DNA of 64,000 bases from Saxidomus purpurata (lineage: Eukaryota; Mollusca; Bivalvia; Venerida; Veneridae), in contig JAFMSR010000002.1 of the NCBI GenBank assembly GCA_022818135.1, positions 43,224,358 to 43,288,357 of the forward strand, read 5' to 3'. Positions 10,898 through 23,463 of this stretch are shown in pieces. The position numbers were made by a program, and so were the translations under genes. The stretch's first letter is position 1. Each line of letters opens with the position of its first letter. The notes beneath the pieces were generated by a model. That model saw nothing but the letters and a program-made list of their open reading frames with translations. It had not been told where the DNA came from and searched no databases.

Positions 10898-11262
10898 ATC
10901 ATGCCTACCAGCCATACAGTTGTGACGTAAGCAGAAACGGTATTCCTGCCACGGTAGGGACAAACGAAATAGAGACAATTAAAATTGATCCAAAAATGGA
11001 CCAAAATACACTTGTGGTATACTTGATCCCTGCACATATATCAGTGTGTGAAATTTCAACCGAATCTCTTTAATACTCATTGGACAGATGCATAACAGAC
11101 AGACGAAAAGACAAAGGGTACACTTTATGTTACCTCCTTTTGAGAGCCCCGTTGTTTTGCCCTTCTTAACGCACCTTGGCACGAGGATCGCTGGATGTAC
11201 GTCGGTAATATCCATTATTACATGTTCGAGGCGTTATTCGTTCGGAACTGGGTAGCTAGGAT

Positions 11263-11505
11263 CACAGATACTCGGTGGTTTGGACAGAAAAAATAATTGA
11301 AACTCTTTTATCACCCTAGTATGTCATATACTAGTAAACAATTGACCGATAAGTTGAAACATTATGGTAATTTTGCAGAGTACTCGACTTCTAAGTATAA
11401 ATGCGCTCTGGCGTGTTGCATATGTATGACATACTAGGGTGAACACGATAATATGAAAGAAAGAGCTTCAATTATTTTTTTCTGTCCAAACCCCGAGTAT
11501 CTGTG
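11263..11505. mobile_element. MITE with ~70 bp terminal inverted repeats
   Basis: The left end begins cacagatactcggtggtttg and contains ggacagaaaaaataattga and caccctagtatgtcat; the right end is its reverse complement with a few mismatches, ending atactagggtgaac ... gagtatctgtg. Total 243 bp, no coding capacity. Near-complete foldback structure. A flanking target duplication is not clear. Confidence 0.75.
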
Positions 11506-11639
11506 GGTCAAACTAGGTCAGTAGATCAAACAATTAAAAAAAATATATACTCGAGGCCTCATTTTAAACTCGATCCTATACTATTTGCTCACACTGTTCG
11601 ATTCAATAAATTTAGTTTTAAACTTGGTCATATGCATTC

Positions 11640-11790
11640 AACAAGAGGGACATGATGGCCCTATTTTTCACGGGAAGGTAAATTTTGGCATGGGGATCGT
11701 GATTTGATCATACGACGGACGCCAGACGGTGAGTGGTCCTAATAGTTCACCCTAACACTTTGTGCCGGTGCCAGGTAAGCTAAAAATAAG
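11640..11790 (+). repeat. Hairpin-ended repeat, family b, compact complete copy
   Basis: The start is aacaagagggacatgatggc (with a small GGG..CCC stem) and the end is a long hairpin, ttcaccctaacactttgtgc paired with ggtgccaggtaagct, followed by AAAAAT. Between them lies a short body with gacggacgccagacgg. It has both termini but no tandem array, so it shows the minimal form of the family. Confidence 0.65.
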
Positions 11791-11799
11791 GGCACTACC

Positions 11800-14700
11800 A
11801 AGAGTATTATTCTTTACTCACTAGTGGTCACATTTTTTATCCAATTTGCATGCATCTATGTCAGTATACATGTTTTTGTTTCCTTTAAATTTAAATAATT
11901 TAAAACATGAAATCTACACCTAGGTCACTGGGTCAAATCATACAAATGTCATAAGAAAACTCAAGAGGCCCAATCTCTGTTCTGACCAAGTTTTTTTTAA
12001 CTGTCCAGTTCAATATAGATTTATTCTATTTTGTTCTAAATGCAATCTGGTAGGCCTACATTTTCACATAACATTCTTAAAATGACAAGATCTGAAATGC
12101 CTATATTACGAATTATGCATATAAAATAACAAATCCACAAAGTTTCACCCATGAACAGCAAAGAAACATGTGCGTAAACATGGCAAATGAAATTTTTCGG
12201 AAGCAAGTTTTTTTTTCGATAAAATAAAACTCCGGAATAGTTTCAGACACTTCACATATCAACATGGTTTTGTGTAAGCAGTTTCTTATAAGTAATTAGG
12301 AATATATTGTATGTAAACTCTGTCTAAGACTTGTGCTTTCGTTTCGACAAGAGTTACAGAATAATGTCATTTTTTATTTGTTTGTGGAACAAACAAATTC
12401 ACTTGCCGTTTTCCGAAGCCTACACCAAATCTGAAAGTAGCTCCGGCACGTCAGTCAGCATATAATCCCAAATTATGATTCTTCATTTGAAACCATATGG
12501 CCATTGCAGACATGAAAATTGTATTGTTTAAATATATTATGTTATAAACTCATGCAGCATCAGCTAAATTTTGTAAATATAACTAAAGTAAACTGTTTTC
12601 GAATAAGAACCGCGGATGTATTTCATTTTACAATGATGCGTAAAAATAAGGGACGATTTACTATATATATATATACACCCTATCGAAATAGTTCCGATTT
12701 CTTAACCCGCCGGCCATTTCTTAAACCTTGTGCGGAAAGAAAACATATGTTTTGGAGTTTTTGTGACAACAAAATGTCTATCCCTGATCGTCATTTTAAA
12801 GAATGAAATATTTTGAACAGCCAGGAATATTTACGCGCATGTTTACACATTCTCTTTTTACGATTATATCCATCCATTCATAAATTTTATTCAATGCGCG
12901 ACAAGGGACGTAATTAAACTTTCCTTATTGCTGATATGTTTATTCTGCCGACCTGGCGCGAGCTAGTCTGCGTTCCTACATGTATTAGAAATACGCGTGA
13001 GCACCTTAAGCAGAAAACAAGTGTTAGGATACGTTAATGTCGATGTTTAAACGATTTGTTATATTTCTTAGGTGGTGATTGTTTTAAATAGAAGGCAATT
13101 TACCATATATTCGACTGTAGGCCTCGTTATCTTGAAACGCATCGAATGAGCTATTTTGTTAAAATACATATCAATGACTGCAGAAAAACATTTGAACATC
13201 GTTACTTCCTGGTCTCAACTATATTCGTTCTATAAATGTGTATTGTGGCATTATATTTACGCATTATTACTTTGTCGGTCCGCACGTCAATCAATTGATC
13301 CCGTTATTGATCGGTGCTTTTGCCTGCTCGTTTGTGTTATCGAAGCGCCGTAACTACTAACTGTAGCTGCTCGATCAGTGTCTGATTTTGGACAGTAGAA
13401 TTTTGTTGAGTACAGTGAAAATCGCTGCTGTCTATGTGTACCGGGAATAGAAATAGAGACAATTCGATCCAAAATACGATTTATAACTGATGCATTCTGT
13501 TCATATCTTATTACCAACTGGTATATAGCCTTCACTAATGAAGATTACAGACCGAAATAGCCGTCACAACAAAACAAAGGACAAATATTTGGAATACACA
13601 AACAAATCCAGCGTCTTCTGCGCTTTGATTATTTTTATGCGGGCGGGGGGGGGGGGGGATTTTGCAGTCTTATAAAGGAAGAATATCCAAAGTTGTTGTT
13701 ATTATATATGCTATATATTGTTATAGCAAGTCCCGTCCAACCTTCGGATTTCTCCCCACGTTAACCTGCCAGGACCCCAGTATGACTCCCGTGCATACTG
13801 GTACCTAACACATTTTGAAACGTTAGGGAGTTTTGTTTTACCTGACTGCAATACCCAGTCAGTTTTGTCCAAATATTATGATTACAAGTTTGTGAGTAAT
13901 GCAAGTAGCCAAAGATAGGTGTGCAAGCTTGCAGACCAGATACGTTGTACCAACGTAATTTGGTGCGTAACCCACTTTACCACGTTTTTTCTTTATTTAA
14001 TGTTATAGCGCAGCAAGTTGAATCCCTTTCGAGTGAGTTATGAGCCTTTTTGCAAAGCTATGTCTTTTTGGAGAGGACATGAAGAGAATTTGGAGCGGGT
14101 TATTGAACAAGCAAGATAATTTAGAAAATAAAAATCGCGTACATGTAGTCAAAATATGTACAAGAAAGCTACTTAGAAAAAACGGCCAAATAGTTTGCAT
14201 ATAATTCAATATAAATAGTTGACTTATGGAAAACCTAAAACTTGTTTTACCAAAATTGAAATACATGTATATAAAAAGTAGATATTCAGACAACTTATGT
14301 AGAAAAATTTACAATATCCAATATTTAAAAATGATTCCCATTGCTTAATATTATCGAGATAGATCCCAAAAAGGTGGCCGTTATATGTAAATATTATTAC
14401 TTATTTGTTTTCTGTCATATACAGATATTTATTAAGAGATCAATATACATGTACTAAAAACAGCAAAAAACATTTATTAATACAAGCCAAAAATGTGGCT
14501 ATATGTCAAAATTACCAGTTTGTTTGGCAGCCTACTGTTCACTGTATGACTTGTGGGCCATACTTATTACTCTATCATATCTGTTTTTCGTGTTTCCTTT
14601 TATCCTTTCTACATAAACCTCTTACATCCCCTCTTGTTCATCCATTTCTTTCGCTCTCTTTTTTTGTATATATTTTATATATGATATATATCTATTTGTG

Positions 14701-14840
14701 AGTAAGAACTGAATATTTGTTTTAAAATATATGGTATATCATTAAAATACACATCTAATACACTCGCCTTTCTTTCCGACATCGTTCTTTCACTCTCTTT
14801 TTTTGTATTTTTTGTTTCATATAACTTTTGGTGAATCATG
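11800..14840. other. Non-coding AT-rich DNA
   Basis: Short open frames here lack protein-like composition and no conserved motif was found. Local simple sequence includes an (AT)n tract near 12663 and a run of G at about 13641-13658. Nothing else is supported. Confidence 0.4.
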
Positions 14841-14845
14841 ATCTG

Positions 14846-15183
14846 TAATATATAAACACACTGTATCATTATATATAAACACACTGTATCATTATATATA
14901 AACACACTGTATCATTATATATAAACACACTGTATCATTATATATAAACACACTGTATCATTATATATTAACACACTGCATCATTATATATAAACACACT
15001 GTATCATTATATATAAACACACTGCATCATTATATATAAACACACTGTATCATTATATATTAACACACTGTATCATTATATATAAACACACTGTATCATT
15101 ATATATTAACACACTGTATCATTATATATAAACACACTGTATCATTATATATAAACACACTGTATCATTATATATAAACACAC
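14846..15183. repeat. 23 bp minisatellite, ~14 units
   Basis: The unit tataaacacactgtatcatta is repeated head to tail with single-base variants (tattaacacac, actgcatcat). It is regular enough to look array-like, but there are no unique spacers between repeats, so it is a tandem minisatellite. Confidence 0.95.
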
Positions 15184-15189
15184 TTCCAA

Positions 15190-16110
15190 TCTTTCATTCA
15201 CTCTCTTTTTCTTTCTTTTTTCTCATATATTCTATTTTTGATATTCGTGAAGTTATTATTTGTACATTATTAGTATATTCTATTTCGGTCACCCTTCTTT
15301 TTCTCTTACCTTCTGCATTCACTCAGTTTTCTTTCCTTCTATTATCCATTACGATTTATGATACAGTCTAAACTTTGTTTCGGTATATTTTAAATACCTA
15401 ATACCCTATTTGTTTTGTAATAGCTTTATGAGTATGTTACTAGAGTATATTATTGAAATTCAGTAACGTCCAACAAGTCGCATTCTTTCACAAAGATTAA
15501 CTAAAGTTTGGTCGCATTCTTTCATAAAGGGTTAACTATTGTTTGGTTATAGAAAATGTTAGTTTTCTGATTATTATTGATTAAGTTTATATGACAATTG
15601 TGAACACCTATTATAAGATTGTAACCTTCTCTACAGATACATTATGGTGTATATGTGAAGTTATCAAATATGTTTATTGATATGTTTTGTTTAGGCAATC
15701 TTTATTGTCAGGTCCTCGTGAGATTTTAAGCCTAAAGGAATATTTGGCTTAGATAAATCAGTCTCGGGACTCGTTCCAGATGGAATCAATCTCCTAGATA
15801 TAGTGGGAGCTCTCCAATCCCAGGGCGAATGTGGTGTCACTGAATCATGACGGCGACACTCACACACTTAAGTAAAACGCAGCCAAACCGTTACTAAAAA
15901 CGTATAATAACATAAGTATAACCATTACACAGTTTGTTCACGTATAAAATACAACATGTGCTAGTATCAAAAATGCTATTACACATGCTTATATCAGTGA
16001 CTAAACATACAATATATTTTTCCTCTTGATATCATAAAAAAGATACGAACACAAAATTAAGTATAGATACTATGATGAGCTATATTTACAAATTTCAAAC
16101 AAAAATAATA
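15190..16110. other. Non-coding AT-rich DNA
   Basis: Pyrimidine-rich stretches (15190-15350) and otherwise unstructured sequence. The phrase gtcgcattctttca occurs twice about 36 bases apart (15477 and 15513). No gene seen. Confidence 0.4.
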
Positions 16111-16114
16111 TGTG

Positions 16115-16842
16115 AAACTTGAAAAAGAGGACCAATATGGCACTATATCGCTCACTTGGCTACCATTGCTATAATACAATGTCAACAATCGCATCATAGG
16201 AAGTGTAAATTTTGACATGGGGTCGTGATTTAAACACTATTATTTGTAGAAGTCCACTACGTAATGCTGCATTCCAAATATTTAAGCTCTGAGTGTTGTG
16301 GTTTTAGACAAGACTATATTTCAAGTTTTCCCTATATAAGCCTATGTGAAATCAAGTGACCCCCGGGTTGGGTCAAATTTGACCCAGGGGTCATGATTTG
16401 AACAATCTTCGCAGAGTTCAACAAGGCAATGTTACATGCAAATTATGTATGTTGTAGGTCATGTGGTTTCAGAGAAGAAGATGTTTAAAGCCTATAAACA
16501 ATCAAGTAACCCCCGGGCGGGGTCAATTTTGACCCGGGAGTCATGATTTGAACAATCTTGGTAGAGGTCTACTAGGCAATGTTATATGCTAAATGTCTAA
16601 GCTCTAGGACTTGTGGTTTCAAAGAAGAAATTTTTTTAAGTTTCCTATTTGTTGCCATAGCAACCAGAGTTCTGCATGGAATGAAATTCTTTGAACACCT
16701 TTGATAGAACTCAATCAAGGAATATGATATCCCTGTGAAGTTTCATCAACATTTGTCCAGTAGTTTCGGAGGAGGAAATGTCGTTCGACGGATGCCGGAC
16801 GGGGAGTAGTCCTTTTAGCTCACCCTGGCACTTTGTGCTAGG
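16115..16842 (+). repeat. Hairpin-ended repeat, family b, with three ~190 bp units
   Basis: The start is aaaaagaggaccaatatggc, an eroded form of the ACAAGAG end. Three tandem units share gggtcaatttgaccc-like palindromes, tcatgatttgaacaatctt and cttgtggtttcagagaagaa-type phrases. The 3' end is the hairpin agctcaccctggcac / gtgctaggtga, lost just before the AGCTAAAA. A gacggatgccggacgg stretch precedes it, as in the other families. Confidence 0.7.
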
Positions 16843-16849
16843 TGACCAT

Positions 16850-19800
16850 ACGGCAGAAAAAGTGTCAAGCGTATATCAGCAGGCAATCGATAAGTTTTGG
16901 GGATTAGGAGTTTACGGAAACAACTACGGTTCGGTAATATCCGTAAATAACGGTCAGGGTCATAAATCATTGATTATCGATTGTACTGGAAATTGCCTAA
17001 GGGAGATTTGAACTTGACGCGTAACTTTTGTGAAAATCTTATGTTTTAATTTTTATCATTCCTACCAGAAGATAAAGAAAATTCAGCATTATCATTCACG
17101 TTACTTGCAATTAATAATAATAATAATAGTAATGTTTTAACTAGTAGCACTATTTCATTACAGTCACATCATCAGTCATAAAAATAGTCACAGAATAATC
17201 CAAAAGCTACAAAATTCGTGAATTTTGACATAATAATGAAAATGAATCTAGTGTGCACTTGATTTTCTAATCGGCTAATCCCTTTACACGTGCGTAACGT
17301 TTGCTCGTGAGAATTGTTTAAAATTTTGACCTCTTATTTTCAAGTACGACGCACACGGCAAGTCTGTTGCAAAAGTATGGTGTGCTTTAGAAACGTAAAT
17401 AGATGGACCTACATGTCCCCGGTAGATAGTACGTCAACTTGTTTTATTTTGCGATCTTAAATTCCTAATCAGTGTTATTCCTGATCTGATAAAGACTGAC
17501 ATTTGATTTCGGTAGGCTTTTTTAATTTGAGAAATAGAACAGTTTCCTTTCAGAATATCAAATAGATTTTACATACTCTAGTAAACGCTTGATGTTGAAT
17601 ACCTTAAAAAGTATGTGATTTTTCATCACATGGCTTGAAAATATAATTAACTTTTAGAAGAAATAAGGATTTATTGTAGGAAAAAACTTTTCCGTTTCTG
17701 CAGTAGAATAATACCTGTTACATTTTACAGATTTTGTCTTTTTAATACTCTGCACACAGATCAAACCTTGCGTGTTTCTTTTTTCTTCTCTCTTTTTGTT
17801 AACGTAATAATCAGCTTATTTCTTCAGGAAGAATTGAAAGACAAAAGATACGAGTAATAAGACTACCTGGTTTTGACCTGTGTATTATGAAAACTAGCTT
17901 TGGTCTGGAAGAAACTCTATGTTGACACCTATAAAATGAAACCAATTTCAGCGGAGCGAATTCTTGCCTTTCACTCGAGACAAAGAGAAATGTAAAACAA
18001 AATATAAAGTACCCGTGCAAGTGTTTCGAAATAAAAATGCATGCACAGTGAATCTTTTATGTGTTGCAAATTAACATCAAAAGCTAAATAATATTATTGA
18101 TAATTATACTGAAAATTTCATGGAACCTCGCTATAAAAACGATATCATCAGGAACCTGATATCATGTATATCCGGTTTCAATGAAAGGTTTTGCCTTTTT
18201 ATGAACAAAAACTGAAGATTCTAACCCAGTTTGCTTTTAATGTAAAACAAACCCCAATATACAACGTTTTAAAGATCATGGTAAATGTTACGTAATGTCC
18301 GGCCATAAAACTTATCGATGGCCTGAAGCAGTTAGATCAATATTCGGAAGTGTTCGGCCAGCATTACGGAAGCAACCGAGCTCCGATCGTAAACCTGAAA
18401 TTATATACCTGTTAAACAAAACCTTAAAAAAGACCATTCTCTTCTTTCTTTATTTTTATGTAAAATATATCACTTAAATGGAGAATGATTGTTTTATTCA
18501 ATCCCGTTTGTGATTCTAAAATAAGTGTTATAGTTTTTGAACAAATTGAAGATAAGCTGCAAAATTTTCACTTAAAATTGTGACATTTTGGGCGTTTTAC
18601 TATATATTATATAGTAAAACGACGGGTAGAGTTTATAGTTAAAAAAGACCAAACAAATAAAGTCTCAGAAAAATAAAACATATTCATTAAAAGGGAAATG
18701 TTATATTTTATCATCCCGTTTGTGATTTTAAAATCACTTTATTAGTTAAAATGTTATCGCGAGTTAATGACAGCGCTCCTATACAAACCTATAGTAAATT
18801 TGTGGCGTGTATTGGCCCTGGCTGTGACACTTTTTCTGCCACATGACTTTAAACAAAGTCTTCAAACATTTTGTAAATTCCGGACGATAGGCCGCGGCCT
18901 ATACGTAAAGTAAGTTAATATACATACAAGAGGCCTATTAAGCGAAACGGCTTGTACCACATTTTTTTTGAAATTTGTAGTTTGAAGCGGCCATTTCGGC
19001 ATTTTTTTACCCGGACATAAAACGACAGAATACGATCATTTCAAGTGAAATACACAGAGTGCTCATTTTAGGTTCTTGCTATGCTTTTTGAAAATAACTC
19101 ACCAATACTTTCCAACCAATTTAGCCTTCATATGTCAGTAATTAGCGGGATTGCTTAAATATACCTTAATTTTATACAAAAGGATGTATGCATCATATTC
19201 AGCGTATTCAGATGCGGCCTATATACCGGAGCGACCTATACGTTCATTTTTGTATCTAAATCGTAGAAATAAATGGGTACGACCAATACAATGAAGCGGC
19301 TTACTGTACGGAAATTACCATAACATTGATTTCTTAACTTTACTGCAAAATTTACATGAACAGACAGCTTACAGTCCTCTTTTTTTAAAGGAAATCTGCC
19401 GAAAAGATAGAAAAAAAGTCGCAGGAAATATTTCACAAACAAGGTAGTTAGCAATTTGTTCTCAAAGAAGCACAATAGCACACTTGGTGACATCTAGTAA
19501 CTGGTTTCTGTTTGCCATGTTCAAATTTGATAAAGTAGTACTTTCAAGTGCGATTAATGAATTAATGAACAGATTTTCAAAGAGTTTAAACAAACATGTT
19601 TTAGTCCCACTATTAAGACCACCCGATATTAAAACCACCCTCGACATTTCATAATCAAACGCCCAGTTTCATAATAAAAAGGTCTCGCTAATAAGACCGA
19701 TTCATTACAACTGTTTACTAGTCCAATGGGTGGTCTTGATACAGAAGCTTTACTGAAATAAAAAAAAAACAAATCTTGTTTTTCTGTTAAATATGTTTTC

Positions 19801-20620
19801 TAATAATCTTCTCTTTCACAAAAAAACCCTTTTACGCATATATGCACAAGAAAATTGGTGCTACTCCACTGTTTACAGGTGTTTCTCTCCTAGTCAACAG
19901 TTAACATTATAAATGAAAGTGCATCATATCATATATCTTACATATCTATTAGTATTTTCTTAAGAACTAAGTTATAGGATGCAATGCACTAAAATGTTTT
20001 TTAAAACTGTCTTTGTTAGAGCCACAGGCAAATGTAACCTGAAAAAGTACGTAATATTAACTAAACTAATTGTAATAAACAAAGCGGTGACAGGAGCACT
20101 ATGAATTACCGATACATTGATAGAATAATCATAGGACTGTGTTGAAGGAGAACGACTAGGCTGTAGATCATTTGGTTCTTTACTCCGTTAGCCGAAATCA
20201 CGATCTCGTTTTGGTAGCGATTTACGCCATAAACCAGCGTTATAGTACCACACTGTAACGATTGATTACGTGTTTCCTTTTAACAGAATATTTACATGTA
20301 TTTACCGTTTCAAAACTTGTTCAGATGTTGACTATCAAGTCTCTGGAGTGGGTCCTAATATTATGTAACTATATTAGGACCCAGCTCTGGATGACACTGA
20401 GATCATCAGAATCAGATCCGAAGTATTGCCCTTGAATTAGTTGAAATAGTCATATGTTATATATCTCCATTTTAACACGGCATTTTTACAAAAACAAAGT
20501 CGAATGTATCTTGCTGTAGTTTCATATCACGTGCATATCACTCATTAGGCATAACCCATTTGATGCTTTTTAAAGGAGCCAACATCTTTAATTCTGTATA
20601 TTCATATAACAAAAGTCTAC
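16850..20620. other. Non-coding DNA with small palindromes
   Basis: No gene found. Notable pieces: an (AAT)n tract near 17113-17140; a perfect 27 base palindrome centred at 18607 (gttttactat .. atagtaaaac, 18594-18620); the phrase atcccgtttgtgatt repeated at ~18505 and ~18712; a possible 130 bp inverted-repeat element at 19612-19745 (ctattaagaccaccc / gggtggtcttgatac). Confidence 0.4.
20344..20391. repeat. Strong hairpin downstream of the Ro60-like gene
   Basis: gtgggtcctaatat and atattaggacccag pair across a 9-base loop, and the flanks ctggag/ctctgg add partial pairing. It lies about 320 bases past the Ro60 stop and beyond its likely poly(A) signal, so it is probably a small palindromic element, not an mRNA structure. 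Confidence 0.7.
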
Positions 20621-20623
20621 GGA

Positions 20624-20629
20624 TTTATT
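20624..20629 (-). promoter_or_regulatory. Likely poly(A) signal of the Ro60-like gene
   Basis: AATAAA on the minus strand (TTTATT on plus), 78 bases after the stop codon. It is the first such hexamer downstream of the stop and implies a short 3' UTR of about 100 bases. Confidence 0.55.
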
Positions 20630-20706
20630 GATTCCAATTTCACCAACTGTTTCAATTGATTCAGTGCAAGCAAATCAAGTTTATCTATTATCTCTTATCT
20701 GTCTTC

Positions 20707-22396
20707 TCACATGCTGAATTGTGCAATAATCTGCGGTGCAATGGCGTCAAATCCAACAATATTCAACTCCCTATAGTCTCGTTCTGAAGGATTAGCAATG
20801 GTGAACCCATTAGGCGCCATGGCAACAACAATAAGCTTCGCATTTGGTATTTCCATTTCTTCTCTGTATTTTCTCAAAGCCTCGGATGCGTGAACTTGCC
20901 CAGTGCTAGGAACGTTGTCTGTGTACACAATGAAAACATCGATCTTCTTTTCATGTTCTAGGGCCCAAAGCATTGGTAAGGCACAATCGGTGTTGTTCAT
21001 TTTAAGCGTCTTCCCTGTGTCCTTCGTTTTCTGTAGAATATTTTCGAAGCGGTCATCTTTTTTTAATTTTATTCGCTTCACCTTGTCAGAAAACGTCAAC
21101 ACTTTGCATTTATTCTCGGTGCGGACCGTCGTCATCACCATGGCAGCAGCAGCCTGGTCGCATGTTATTGCATGGCATCCAATGCACGGTACCTCCATAC
21201 TTTTACTAACATCAATCGCCAGTAAATATCGCTTACCAGTTGACTGGACATTTGTAAAGGAATGTTCAAAGGCTGTGTAGAGGGCGTCCAGGACATTCTT
21301 GTTAACTTTCCATCCCACTTTACGTGCTTCTTGTCCACCATTCTTACTTCTGATCCTATATTTTCCCGTTCCTTTTTCGTAAGCGATTAACGCCACCAGT
21401 ATTCTGAATGGATGGACTCTAGCAGCACGTAACTTCTCATGGTCATTCAGTGTTTTAACAATTTCCTCTTCTATTTCAGATTTTATTTTTGGATCACAAT
21501 TGTTGAGAACTTTCGCAGAAATCATACATAGATTACGTAACTTGGCTTCGGTTTTCATGTTCACTACTAATGCCTCGCAAACCTTTGGAGACCGCATCAT
21601 TTGCGTTGGGATATGTTCTCTCTCCAACTTATGCTTGCTGATGAGCCTTACAAGGTCATCTTCGTCGCTGCAGTTTTTGGCTTTCTCTGTGGCTTCTAAG
21701 TAGGTTAACATATCTGACAATTTATCATAACATCCCGTCTTTTGCGCAAGTGTTTGAGCATCTTCGAAACTCTTCATCACATACCGAAGTATTACTTTCA
21801 TTGCATCATTATTGGGGTCCGACGGGTCGTCCGACGGATGGGCAAGACGGAAGACATCCTTATGTGACCATCTTTCTCTTTTTTTGTCCTCATTTGTCTT
21901 TTTGAATTCCCGCGCTTTATATTTGGTCAGAAGGTGTGCAACACTCAGTGGATTTTCGCTTTTTTCTCGGTACCAATTTATGACGGCTCTTTTGTGAGCT
22001 TTCCCCCATCCCTTATGTTTGTCCCGTTCACCGCTGTCCTGTTTGTCGCTTTTACCGCTTTTCTGTTTGCCGCATTCACCGCTATCCTGTTTGCCGCATT
22101 CACCGCTTTCCTGTTTGCCGCATTCGCCGCTTTCTTGTTTGCCGCATTCACCGCTATTCTGTTTGCCGCGTTCAACGCTTTCCTGTTTGCAGTAATGAAG
22201 AAACAAAAACAAGTGTGTGGGAATACGGCATATCTTAGAAAGGGATTCGTAGGCCAGCTTCTTGGTTTCCGCATCGTTAGATCTAGCGCATACTGCAAGC
22301 GCAAGTATGATATATTGTTGTCTTGGAGTCCTATTCATCTTACTATAGTCTAATAGCTTTTTGACAACTTCTTCTCCTTTTCCTTTGCCTATCAAT
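20707..22396 (-). CDS. RO60: Ro60-like TROVE/vWA RNA-binding protein, main exon
   Basis: Encodes about 562 residues. Known family: Ro60 is a ring of TROVE HEAT-like helices that binds Y RNAs and misfolded small RNAs, closed by a vWA domain. Seen: TROVE phrases LALAVCARSN, KICRIPTHLFLFL, GWGKAHKRAVINWY, LLTKYKAREF and WSHKDVFRLAHP; then a vWA domain with an intact MIDAS, DVSKS at 395-399, NNTD (Thr469) and YTDN (Asp493), and a C-terminal SNGFTIA-like block (PNGFTIANPSERD). Residues 71-127 are about seven copies of an octapeptide like GKQESGEC, inserted between two TROVE helices where the human protein has a short loop. The exon opens after acceptor AG (22397-22398) and its first base completes an Arg codon split across the intron. 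No stop or frameshift. Gene copy number and a role in RNA quality control are inferred from the family. Confidence 0.93.
22015..22185 (-). repeat. Coding 24 bp minisatellite in the Ro60-like gene
   Basis: About seven tandem 24-base units encode octapeptides GKQ(E/N/D/K)SG(E/K)(C/S/R). The central units are nearly identical at DNA level and the outer ones diverged, as in an array growing from its middle. The inverted pseudogene has only one unit at the same place. Confidence 0.93.
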
Positions 22397-22755
22397 CTAA
22401 AAAATGTTAACCTGAGTATACTTATCTAATTTTTAGTCTAAATGTTATTTAAAGTATTTACGTTGAAACAGAACGCACTTTTTGCATCGAACACAAGGTA
22501 CAGCTTTTCGCTTTTGAGTGTCGATGCTATCCCGGTACTAAAAGAAATGATATTGTTATTCTGATGAAGGCTTTTGCCAAAACGTTATATAAACATGATG
22601 ATATATATGTTGTTGTTATAATGTGTTGTTGTTGAATATTCCATTCTTATCCCGGTACTAACGAATACTAGCATGACTTGGAGTGTATCGAGGAGTTCGG
22701 ACTGTTAGTGCACGAAATTCACGCTACACCACGCATTTGTAATTTTTGATTAAGG

Positions 22756-22924
22756 AATAACATCCGTTCCAGCGGTGTTAGTCGTTTAATAAACAATGAT
22801 TTGGAGTACTGATATGCAGTAATTAGCCACGAAGGCCGAAGGCCTGAGTGGTTTATAACTGCACATCAGTACGACAAATTATTGTTTATTAGACGATAAC
22901 AACGCTGAAAAGGATGTTATTTCG
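22756..22924. mobile_element. Palindromic MITE in the Ro60 intron
   Basis: Two ~75 base arms (aataacatccgttccagcgg .. gtactgatatgcag and ctgcacatcagtac .. cgctgaaaaggatgttattt) fold on a short loop containing gaaggccgaaggcctg. No coding capacity. The corresponding intron of the pseudogene copy lacks it, so it probably inserted after the duplication. Confidence 0.8.
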
Positions 22925-23463
22925 ATTCTAACATGACCAGATATTACAAAAAGTGAATAAATGCAAAGCATTATTTTCTACACGATCGCTTATTTAACGT
23001 CATGCGGCGCAATATGACGTCATGTTTACAGCATATCAGTTCCCGCGTTGTTAATGGTTTAATATAACATAATTGTTCTACTCTTTGTATATAGAGACAA
23101 AATCGCGAGTCATGTTAGAATAACAGTTTACATATGCAACTTCAAAGTCTCTGGTTACACAACAAAATGAAGTTGTTCATTTTCTTTAAATTCAAAGTTT
23201 TCTAAAGGAAGACCTATAGATTCATAACAATGAACAAAAGATCACGGTATCACAATTTTCAGATAAGAGTCTCAGATGGTAATGCCACATTCACATTTAT
23301 CCTACAGAAATCCATCCACGGGATCTTAGAGACAAATGTTATGCTATGTGTTTCTCATTTGCAGTACTTGTATATATGTATAAAGTTTGGAAATTCCTAG
23401 CTATAATCAATATGGTTCTTTTCTTGTACGTCCTGGTGTCTGATTTGGATACTTTGTACTCAC

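Noticed and set aside
10837..11215. Overlapping 64-78 codon frames on both strands
   Set aside because: No conserved motif, and their start lies in the 3' hairpin of a repeat family.
14846..15183. CRISPR-like regular array
   Set aside because: The 23 bp units are contiguous with no unique spacers, and the context is eukaryotic.
13720..15850. LTR-retrotransposon pair at ~13.7 and ~15.7 kb
   Set aside because: The two regions do not share sequence, and no gag/pol frame or primer-binding site lies between them.
21934..22353. Plus-strand Ala/Phe-rich 139-codon frame
   Set aside because: It is the antisense shadow of the octapeptide repeat in the Ro60-like gene.
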